Assembly (NCBI GenBank): GCA_029860565.1
Contig: JAOUAY010000052.1
Location: 1-7,406, forward strand
Reading direction: 5' to 3'
Source of the DNA: Candidatus Nitrosopumilus sp.
GTDB lineage: Archaea > Thermoproteota > Nitrososphaeria > Nitrososphaerales > Nitrosopumilaceae
Length of the DNA stretch: 7,406 bases
Shown here one piece after another: positions 1-4,415 of this stretch (positions are counted from its first letter, which is position 1; each line of letters opens with the position of its first letter). The notes beneath the pieces were generated by a model. That model had not been told where the DNA came from. It saw only the letters and a list, made by a program, of their open reading frames with translations, and did not search any database. A program made the position numbers and the translations under genes.

Positions 1-73
1 CCGTTTGAAAAAATCATAATCAAAAATAAAATTTTTGCAATATCTTAGATATTTTTCTAAATATTTTTTATTG

Positions 74-79
74 TTTATA
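74..79 (+). promoter_or_regulatory. TATA box for the candidate structured RNA
   Basis: The sequence TTTATA lies in a TTGTTTATAG context. Applying the spacing seen at the protein genes of this window (TATA centre to start about 25 nt) puts a transcription start near A102. No protein gene begins there, but a foldable RNA does. The assignment is inferred from position only. Confidence 0.4.
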
Positions 80-101
80 GTACAAATCCATAGACATGCT
101 T

Positions 102-212
102 AAGTTTCAGAATATCCTATTAATTACAAGAACAAAGTCCACCTCTACCCCCTGAGTGAAAAACTCTAAAGGAAACTAACCGGGATCTTGCATGGGCTGT
201 GTTCTATTTTTT
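102..212 (+). ncRNA. Candidate structured non-coding RNA with a closing helix, inner helices, possible pseudoknot and U6 end
   Basis: No known RNA family was recognised. Positions 129-134 (AGAACA) and 136-141 (AGTCCA) pair with 200-205 (TGTTCT) and 193-198 (TGGGCT). This gives 12 pairs around one A/G mismatch (135/199), and one pair is a U-G wobble (138/196). That wobble would be an A/C clash in the opposite transcript, so the + strand is favoured. Inside, 148-150 (CCC) can pair with 182-184 (GGG), and 154-157 (GAGT) with 163-166 (ACTC) over a GAAAA loop. The 5' segment 103-108 (AGTTTC) is complementary to 172-177 (GAAACT) inside the closed domain, which would form a pseudoknot. A T6 run (207-212) follows the closing helix directly, and a TATA box (74-79) is correctly placed upstream. 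The segment is visibly richer in G+C than its flanks. It could be a trans-acting small RNA or an orphan cis element. The pairings are seen in the sequence; transcription is inferred. Confidence 0.45.
207..212 (+). terminator. U6 terminator after the structured RNA
   Basis: Six T residues begin one nucleotide after the 3' strand of the 129-205 helix. Oligo-T tracts are the usual archaeal termination signal, and here a stable stem precedes it. Confidence 0.4.
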
Positions 213-354
213 AAATTTTCTTTGTTTCAAATGTGATCATCAATGGGTTTTTGTTTGTCGTTGCTTTAGGATTTGTTCTTAAAGCATCATCGTAGCAAGG
301 GCAACTCAAACATTTCCGGTCTGTGAAGACATCATATACGATCATCTCTTCCAT
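211..354 (-). CDS. Possible 47-aa cysteine-containing small protein
   Basis: This is an open frame of 47 codons with ATG at 354, a second in-frame ATG at 345, and TAA at 211-213. The product has a cysteine cluster C15-x2-C18-x-C20 (KCLSCPCY), an acidic N-terminal segment and a Thr/Asn/Lys-rich C-terminus ending in KKI. The cluster suggests metal binding, but only three cysteines are present. It lies 84 nt downstream of the cyclase stop on the same strand, so it could be co-transcribed with it. No convincing TATA box sits about 25 nt upstream of either ATG. The 12-bp repeats at 357-415 lie just in front. It may be a chance frame; no family was recognised. Confidence 0.3.
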   Translation of the reverse strand: MEEMIVYDVFTDRKCLSCPCYDDALRTNPKATTNKNPLMITFETKKI

Positions 355-356
355 TC

Positions 357-415
357 TGTGTCATATCTTGTGTCAGATTTTGAAGGTCTTATTGCATTGT
401 ATCTGTGACAGATTT
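357..415. repeat. Three copies of a 12-bp TGTGTCAGATTT-type repeat
   Basis: Copies are TGTGTCATATCT (357-368), TGTGTCAGATTT (369-380, directly adjacent) and TGTGACAGATTT (404-415). Copy 2 differs from copy 1 at two positions and from copy 3 at one. Copy 3 overlaps a perfect dyad, ATCTGT-G-ACAGAT (401-413). They lie between the cyclase stop and the small ORF at 211-354, where a regulator site or an RNA processing signal would be possible. Confidence 0.45.
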
Positions 416-438
416 CTTAGCATATCATGTTAATGAAA

Positions 439-1107
439 TTAGTTTTTTCTAGATACAGTGTATGTAGGATAAGAATGTTTCAAGTCAACTGAATAACTGC
501 CAGCTTGTTTGAATTTATATTCATCAAATTTTTTTAGTTGTTCATGATGATCACTGCCAATGATCATTTCATTTTTTGCTGCTAGCGAATTGATTTTTGA
601 ACATGTGTTAATTGTTGGACCTACAAGATCAATTGCAGAGTCAGCAGTTTTCATAATTGTTACATTTCCATAATCAAAGCTTATCCTAAAATCAATTTTG
701 GGCAAATACTCTTCATTTAATTGATAGTTGAGTCTCGTATGTGTATTAATCAAAGAAAACCCACATTCAATAGAACTCAAAAAACCAAATTTGCGGTTAC
801 CATGACATGTATCAGGAAAATAAAACAAGAGGCTATCACCCATGGTTTTTAGAATGCGAGCACTGAATTGGTTAATAGTTTTTGCCATAGTGTTTAAAAA
901 AATTTCATAATATCTAGATACCTTGTTCTGAGGAAGTTTTGCTACAGTTTTTGTAGAACCTATAATATCAATAATTCCAACACAAAAATATTTGGGAGTC
1001 CCCACCATACTAGCAACATATTCTTCATTTGGATTATTTGCAAGAAGATCAAATTTTTTTGAATATGTATAAGCAGGCAAAATAATGTTTGTAAGAGCTT
1101 CTTTCAT
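439..1107 (-). CDS. Class III adenylate/guanylate cyclase domain protein (stand-alone, soluble)
   Basis: This 222-aa protein is almost entirely a class III nucleotidyl cyclase catalytic domain, which makes cAMP or cGMP from ATP or GTP as a homodimer. The metal-binding aspartates are visible: D47 in VGIIDIIGST and D91 in MGDSLL. K87 (LKTMGD) and D160 (IDLVGPTIN) occupy the two purine-selecting positions, and a Lys/Asp pair is the adenylate-cyclase type in characterised enzymes. The transition-state Asn is present (N167), but the Arg four residues later is Lys (K171, INTCSK). Activity may therefore be reduced or the substrate altered. There is no membrane segment and no obvious sensor domain; the first 35 residues are a short leader. 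The ATG at 1107 is chosen because a TATA box lies 22-29 nt upstream, implying a leaderless mRNA. The gene diverges from a mini zinc ribbon and shares a promoter palindrome with it. The family call is firm; product and physiological role are inferred. Confidence 0.88.
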   Translation of the reverse strand: MKEALTNIILPAYTYSKKFDLLANNPNEEYVASMVGTPKYFCVGIIDIIGSTKTVAKLPQNKVSRYYEIFLNTMAKTINQFSARILKTMGDSLLFYFPDTCHGNRKFGFLSSIECGFSLINTHTRLNYQLNEEYLPKIDFRISFDYGNVTIMKTADSAIDLVGPTINTCSKINSLAAKNEMIIGSDHHEQLKKFDEYKFKQAGSYSVDLKHSYPTYTVSRKN

Positions 1108-1128
1108 ACACTCATACTTTATGTCAGT

Positions 1129-1136
1129 GATATAAA
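1129..1136 (-). promoter_or_regulatory. TATA box of the cyclase gene
   Basis: TTTATATC on the minus strand spans 22-29 nt upstream of the cyclase ATG. Transcription would start at or next to the A of the start codon, so the mRNA would be leaderless. Confidence 0.6.
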
Positions 1137-1142
1137 CAGAGT

Positions 1143-1169
1143 GTTAACAATGTTCACAATAGTCACAAT
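1143..1169. promoter_or_regulatory. Operator-like palindrome and three 9-bp direct repeats upstream of the cyclase promoter
   Basis: GTTAACAATGTTCAC (1143-1157) is a near-palindrome that differs at one base from the site at 1493-1507. Its centre (1150) is exactly 43 nt upstream of the cyclase ATG, with 6 bp between it and the TATA box. On the minus strand the same stretch reads as three heptamers with a 9-bp period: ATTGTGA (1163-1169), ATTGTGA (1154-1160) and ATTGTTA (1145-1151). The position just upstream of TATA fits an activator or a factor that helps recruit TFB. The cognate regulator is unknown. Confidence 0.5.
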
Positions 1170-1480
1170 GTATACACATATTATTAAATTCACACCTAAA
1201 TACCTGTGAAATTATTTCAATACGATATTTTTCTAAGATCAACTGAAATTTAGTGAGTAACTATTAAATGTAGATTCCATTAAACTTGTATTTCATATTT
1301 TTTCATCCTGATTGATGAATACATTTTCTTCCCAATACGACATAATTGATTTTATTTTAGAAACCTCAAAGTTTTTTATTGGTGTAACTTTCTACAACGA
1401 TCGAATACTCTTTCGTGCACAATAATTTTTCCATATTGATGTTATGCTAAAAAGGATTTGTTTGACAGAAAGATAAACTA
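1170..1480. other. Gene-free divergent intergenic region
   Basis: About 310 nt between the cyclase and zinc-ribbon promoters hold no supportable gene on either strand. Two small dyads are visible: TTCACA/TGTGAA (1189-1194 and 1205-1210) and a six-bp hairpin TTCATC/GATGAA (1302-1319) with a 6-nt loop. No TATA box plus RNA structure comparable to that at 74-212 was found. The stretch is uniformly AT-rich. Confidence 0.4.
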
Positions 1481-1492
1481 ATTGTTATTTTC

Positions 1493-1507
1493 GTTAACAA
1501 TGTTAAC
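1493..1507. promoter_or_regulatory. Operator-like palindrome upstream of the mini zinc-ribbon gene
   Basis: GTTAACAATGTTAAC is a perfect 7+1+7 palindrome. Its centre (1500) is 43 nt upstream of the ATG at 1543, with 5 bp between it and the TATA-like box. An extra half-site ATTGTTA lies at 1481-1487, inverted relative to TAACAAT at 1495-1501. Sequence and spacing match the cyclase promoter, which is strong internal evidence for a shared regulator. Confidence 0.55.
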
Positions 1508-1512
1508 AGATA

Positions 1513-1520
1513 GCATAAAT
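1513..1520 (+). promoter_or_regulatory. TATA box supporting the 1543 start
   Basis: GCATAAAT is centred about 26 nt upstream of the ATG at 1543. It overlaps the upstream ATG at 1519, so a transcript starting from this box cannot include that earlier ATG. Confidence 0.5.
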
Positions 1521-1542
1521 GCACTCATTTCCCAATATAATT

Positions 1543-1707
1543 ATGGAAAACTACAAAACATGTCCTCGTTGTGGACAAGAAAAAATACCTTTCAAGTTAG
1601 GAGTATGTATTTGTGGAAATCAAGTGGGCAGCATACAATATGTAAAAGACTCACAAGAGTTTGCATTTAATCATGATTCATTTCTTGGAATGAAAATAAT
1701 ACGTTAA
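1543..1707 (+). CDS. Mini zinc-ribbon protein, 54 aa
   Basis: The predicted product is a 54-aa soluble protein. Four cysteines lie in a CxxC-x11-CxC arrangement (C7, C10, C22, C24; KTCPRCGQEK and VCICGN), which is typical of a zinc-ribbon knuckle pair. The C-terminal half (residues 30-54) has no recognised motif. An upstream in-frame ATG at 1519 would add eight residues. The 1543 start is preferred because the TATA-like box 1513-1520 and the palindrome 1493-1507 then have the same spacing as at the cyclase gene. Such proteins may act as small nucleic-acid- or protein-binding adaptors, but no function can be assigned. A hairpin with a T tract lies about 200 nt downstream. The frame beginning at 1482 over the same DNA encodes no recognisable motif. 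Confidence 0.7.
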   Translation: MENYKTCPRCGQEKIPFKLGVCICGNQVGSIQYVKDSQEFAFNHDSFLGMKIIR

Positions 1708-1762
1708 CATATTGAGTTGAACATATCAGTTGAGGGTACAATAACAATGGGTATGGTTTAAT

Positions 1763-1858
1763 CTAATTTCTACACTTTTCACATATTGCCTCAAAGGTTT
1801 CTGAATCAAATGTGATTGAAACTCCGGAACAATAGAATTTTGTACATAATCCTTTCAT
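1763..1858 (-). CDS. Possible 31-aa cysteine mini-protein
   Basis: A 31-codon frame with ATG at 1858 and TAG at 1763-1765 encodes MKGLCTKFYC then C26-x2-C29 (ICEKCRN). The four cysteines in two pairs (C5/C10 and C26/C29) look like a minimal metal-binding knuckle. A TATA-like CTAAATTATT (1880-1889, read on the minus strand) is centred about 26 nt upstream, consistent with a leaderless mRNA. It overlaps no other gene. It is very short and could be chance, but the cysteine spacing and promoter position argue for recording it. Confidence 0.35.
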   Translation of the reverse strand: MKGLCTKFYCSGVSITFDSETFEAICEKCRN

Positions 1859-1903
1859 GTAATCATTTTGAATTGAAACAATAATTTAGTATGTGTTAAA
1901 ATT

Positions 1904-1931
1904 TTGGTTTGAACCGGGTCAACCAATTTTT
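1904..1931 (+). terminator. Hairpin plus T5, probable terminator
   Basis: TTGGTT(T)GA (1904-1912) pairs with TCAACCAA (1919-1926), giving eight base pairs with one bulged T and an ACCGGG loop, followed by TTTTT (1927-1931). It would end + strand transcripts from the zinc-ribbon gene before the ilvD promoter. The palindromic GGTTTGAACC inside could alternatively be a protein-binding site. Confidence 0.4.
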
Positions 1932-2024
1932 CATAATAGTTGTGAAACAGACACAAAAGTAATTCCTAATTTAACACAACAACCCTAAAGTCCTTTTTTG
2001 GATAATCTAGGCACGAAAAAAATA

Positions 2025-2040
2025 CAATTGATCAAGATTG
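2025..2040. promoter_or_regulatory. Dyad upstream of the ilvD TATA box
   Basis: CAATTGATCAAGATTG contains a perfect TTGATCAA core (2028-2035) centred about 51 nt upstream of the ilvD ATG, 17 bp before its TATA box. It could be an operator, but eight-bp palindromes are common in AT-rich DNA. Confidence 0.25.
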
Positions 2041-2051
2041 TTTACTAAAGT

Positions 2052-2061
2052 CTAAATTATA
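2052..2061 (+). promoter_or_regulatory. TATA box of ilvD
   Basis: CTAAATTATA is centred about 26 nt upstream of the ATG at 2083, predicting a leaderless or nearly leaderless ilvD mRNA. No Shine-Dalgarno sequence precedes the start. Confidence 0.55.
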
Positions 2062-2082
2062 GCAATCTGAAAATCACATGTC

Positions 2083-3756
2083 ATGGAAATTTCTAGCAGA
2101 AATGTAGTGGAAGGAACAGCACGATCACCACATAGAGCGATGTACAAAGCAATGGGACTAAATGATGATGATTTATCTAAACAGTTTATAGGTGTGTGTC
2201 ACACTGGAAATGAGGCAACACCATGTAACATTCACCTTCCAAAATTAGCTCTCAAAGCTAAAGCAGGGGTTTCAGATGCAGGTGCAACACCTAGAGAATT
2301 TTCAACAATCGCAGTAAGTGATGGAATTGCAATGGGACATGAAGGGATGAAATCATCACTAGTTTCTCGTGAAGTCATCGCGGATTCAATTGAATTGATG
2401 GTCAGAGCACATCAATATGATGCACTTGTAGGCATTGCAGGATGTGACAAAAGCTTACCTGGAACAATGATGGCAATGGCCAGACTAAACGTACCATCAG
2501 TATTTGTTTACGGAGGAACAATCATGCCAGGAATATTAGACGGCAAGGAATTGACAGTCGTTGATGTCTATGAAGCAGTAGGTGCATATGATGCGGGAGA
2601 ACTATCTCTTGAAGCGTTAAAAAATATTGAAAATACAGCATGTCCAAATGCAGGATCCTGTGGAGGAATGTTTACGGCAAATACAATGGCATCAATTTCT
2701 GAAGCAATAGGTATTGCATTGCCAGGAAGTGCTAGTCCCCCAGCAGAAGATGATAGACGAGAAAAAATGGTATATGACACAGGAGTTGCATGTGCCAAAT
2801 TATTAGAGATGAATATCAGACCAAAAGAAATCTTAACTTTTGAAGCCTTTGAAAATGCAATAATGATGCTAAATTCTGTCGGAGGATCAACCAACGGAAT
2901 TTTACACCTACTTGCACTTGCAAATGAAGTGAATATCAAATTAACATATGATGATTTTGAAAGAATAAGGAAAAAAACGCCCCATCTAGCAGATATGAAA
3001 CCAGGGGGAAACTATGTCATGAATTCACTTGACAAGGTTGGTGGAATTCCATTTGTTTTAAAAAAATTACTTGGTAAAGGGTTGCTCAATGAAAACTGCA
3101 TCACAGTTACAGGTAAAACAATTAAAGAAAATCTTGATTCAATGAAGATGCCTCAAGTAGAACAACACATCGTAAGATCAATTGAAAACCCACTTCACAC
3201 AGTTGGCACCGCAGTAGTTCTCAAAGGAAGTCTAGCACCGGAAGGGGCTGTAATCAAAACAGCAGGAGTGGAAATGACAAAATTTACCGGAAAGGCTCGT
3301 GTATATGATAGAGAAGAATATGCATTTGACGCAGTGTCCAAAGGTGAAGTTGATGAGGGAGATGTTGTGGTAATCAGATATGAAGGGCCAAAAGGAGGTC
3401 CAGGAATGAGAGAGATGTTAGCCACAACTGCTGCACTTGTAGGTCAAGGATTAGGCAAAAAAGTTGCAATGGTAACTGATGGACGATTCTCCGGAGGTAC
3501 AAGGGGATTTATGGTGGGCCATGTGGCACCTGAAGCATATGTCGGAGGTCCAATTGCCCTGGTAAAAGAGGGAGATGAGATAACAATTGACACTGAAACT
3601 AACGTGCTTGATCTTCACGTGTCTGAAGAAGAATTAGAAAATAGAAGAAAACAATGGAGAAAGCCTAAACCGAACTATACATCCGGAGCACTTGCAAAAT
3701 TTGCAACACTAGTAGGGTCTGCAGCACAAGGTGCAATCACTACTGCAAATCCGTAG
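2083..3756 (+). CDS. ilvD: Dihydroxy-acid dehydratase
   Basis: This cytosolic enzyme dehydrates 2,3-dihydroxy-isovalerate and 2,3-dihydroxy-3-methylvalerate to the 2-keto acids used for valine, leucine, isoleucine and pantothenate. The 557-aa length is normal for the IlvD/Edd family. The three iron-sulfur cysteines are visible as C48 (ATPCNIH), C121 (AGCDKSLPGTMM, the first family signature) and C193 (NAGSCGGM). Metal-ligand positions D80, D122 and E444 (GMREM) are present, as is the C-terminal signature TDGRFSGGTRG (466-476), whose S470 is the expected catalytic base. Nothing is truncated. The ATG at 2083 agrees with the family N-terminus and with a TATA box centred about 26 nt upstream. It appears monocistronic: the next gene starts almost 200 nt downstream and is unrelated. 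Whether the cluster is 2Fe-2S or 4Fe-4S cannot be proved here, although three conserved cysteines fit the plant-type 2Fe-2S enzymes. Confidence 0.97.
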   Translation: MEISSRNVVEGTARSPHRAMYKAMGLNDDDLSKQFIGVCHTGNEATPCNIHLPKLALKAKAGVSDAGATPREFSTIAVSDGIAMGHEGMKSSLVSREVIADSIELMVRAHQYDALVGIAGCDKSLPGTMMAMARLNVPSVFVYGGTIMPGILDGKELTVVDVYEAVGAYDAGELSLEALKNIENTACPNAGSCGGMFTANTMASISEAIGIALPGSASPPAEDDRREKMVYDTGVACAKLLEMNIRPKEILTFEAFENAIMMLNSVGGSTNGILHLLALANEVNIKLTYDDFERIRKKTPHLADMKPGGNYVMNSLDKVGGIPFVLKKLLGKGLLNENCITVTGKTIKENLDSMKMPQVEQHIVRSIENPLHTVGTAVVLKGSLAPEGAVIKTAGVEMTKFTGKARVYDREEYAFDAVSKGEVDEGDVVVIRYEGPKGGPGMREMLATTAALVGQGLGKKVAMVTDGRFSGGTRGFMVGHVAPEAYVGGPIALVKEGDEITIDTETNVLDLHVSEEELENRRKQWRKPKPNYTSGALAKFATLVGSAAQGAITTANP

Positions 3757-3826
3757 AAATGGACAATCTGCCTACAAGAAGAATTATCATAACATGAGAT
3801 TGTTTTCATGGATGACACGAAAGAAA

Positions 3827-3890
3827 ATTAACATTGTTATTGTAAAATGATGATTGTACACTAAAAAGGTAATTTTTTGACATTGTTACC
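3827..3890. promoter_or_regulatory. Two further copies of the TAACATTGTTA-type motif downstream of ilvD
   Basis: ATTAACATTGTTATT (3827-3841) and TTTGACATTGTTACC (3876-3890) each match 12 of 15 positions of the palindrome found upstream of the cyclase and zinc-ribbon genes, read on the opposite strand. Their centres are 49 bp apart. They do not sit 43 nt before a start codon, so a promoter role is less clear than for the other pair. Confidence 0.3.
3873..3878 (+). terminator. T6 tract, possible ilvD terminator
   Basis: TTTTTT occurs about 117 nt after the ilvD stop, preceded by AAAAAGG that can pair weakly with it. Archaeal termination can use such U-runs with little structure. A further T5 lies at 3900-3904. 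Confidence 0.3.
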
Positions 3891-3949
3891 ACACGCTGCT
3901 TTTTCACAACATGATTAAACTTAAGTTCAAAATTATATTAGGAAAAGAC

Positions 3950-4159
3950 ATGGATATCTATTCAAGCAAGTTTGCAATCATTGTAATAATTGGACTTGTT
4001 ACCATTCTTACAATACAATTCATGAGTAATGATAATACAAGTACGCTTATTGATTCTGAAACCTGTGAATTGTACGTGACAGACTCTCAAATTAATGCTA
4101 AACAATACTTGAATAAATTTGATACAAAATGTTTGGACTTCAAAAATCTCAATCCATGA
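3950..4159 (+). CDS. Small single-pass membrane protein, unrecognised
   Basis: From the ATG at 3950 the product is 69 aa. It has one hydrophobic helix at about residues 8-24 (FAIIVIIGLVTILTIQF), then a polar tail with two cysteines (C39, C61) that could form a disulfide if the tail is extracellular. The short N-terminus makes a signal-anchor topology with an outside C-terminus plausible. An in-frame ATG at 3911 would add 13 mostly basic or hydrophobic residues. The later start is weakly preferred: CTTAAGTT (3920-3927) is centred about 26 nt upstream of it, and nothing TATA-like precedes 3911 at the right distance. No family was recognised and no function is offered. It is followed after 36 nt by a mini zinc ribbon with its own promoter. 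Confidence 0.5.
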   Translation: MDIYSSKFAIIVIIGLVTILTIQFMSNDNTSTLIDSETCELYVTDSQINAKQYLNKFDTKCLDFKNLNP

Positions 4160-4163
4160 AAAA

Positions 4164-4173
4164 TTTAAAAATT
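4164..4173 (+). promoter_or_regulatory. TATA box of the 67-aa zinc-ribbon gene
   Basis: TTTAAAAATT is centred about 27 nt upstream of the ATG at 4196, directly after the stop of the preceding membrane-protein gene. Confidence 0.45.
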
Positions 4174-4195
4174 AATTAATGAATTTAATCCCACA

Positions 4196-4399
4196 ATGAG
4201 CATAATGGATACTCCAACTGAAATTAATTCAGTGTCTTGGAATGAAGGTAAAAAGTCATGGGAGTATAACATGGTGCAAGTTGAAGAATATTTTGGGTTT
4301 AACGAATGCCAGCAATGCCGTAAACCAATGTCTCACAATATCAAAACAAACGGAGAATTCAAGTTGGTTTATGTAAAATGTGGCTGTTCAAGAAGGTAA
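4196..4399 (+). CDS. Small zinc-ribbon protein, 67 aa
   Basis: The product is a 67-aa soluble protein with four cysteines as CxxC-x20-CxC (C38, C41 in NECQQCRKP; C62, C64 in KCGCSRR). This is the same knuckle arrangement as the 54-aa protein at 1543 but with a longer linker. The N-terminal 35 residues are acidic and aromatic (SWNEGKKSWEYNM, EEYFGF) without a known motif. The ATG at 4196 fits the TATA box 4164-4173; an ATG at 4205 would remove three residues. It ends 16 nt from the stop of the convergent helicase gene. A role as a small metal-binding adaptor or nucleic-acid-binding protein is plausible but unproved. Confidence 0.7.
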   Translation: MSIMDTPTEINSVSWNEGKKSWEYNMVQVEEYFGFNECQQCRKPMSHNIKTNGEFKLVYVKCGCSRR

Positions 4400-4402
4400 C
4401 CA

Positions 4403-4413
4403 TTTTAAAAAAA
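4403..4413. terminator. Compact bidirectional terminator between convergent genes
   Basis: Only 16 bp separate the zinc-ribbon stop from the helicase stop. They contain TTTT (4403-4406, for the + strand) and A7 (4407-4413), which is U7 in the helicase transcript two nucleotides after its TAA. Flanking AACCA/TGGTT (4398-4402 and 4420-4424) could form a short stem. Confidence 0.4.
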
Positions 4414-4415
4414 GA

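Noticed and set aside
40..56. ATATCT-T-AGATAT dyad followed by T5
   Set aside because: Could be a + strand terminator for a gene left of the window, but the loop is one base and such A/T palindromes are common in this composition.
96..155. 19-codon + ORF within the candidate RNA
   Set aside because: Too short, no motif, and the predicted transcript start (about 102) lies after its ATG.
1482..1670. 62-codon + frame overlapping the mini zinc-ribbon gene
   Set aside because: It covers the same DNA in another frame and shows no motif; the 1543-1707 frame has the CxxC/CxC pattern and a matching promoter.
1900..1930. tRNA T-arm resemblance (GGTTTGAACC)
   Set aside because: No acceptor, D or anticodon arms can be folded around it; it is part of a terminator-like hairpin.
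2568..2939. 123-codon minus frame inside ilvD
   Set aside because: Antisense shadow of a fully conserved enzyme; no independent motif or promoter.
3195..3425. 76-codon minus frame inside ilvD
   Set aside because: Antisense shadow with low-complexity Ser/Thr/Pro content.
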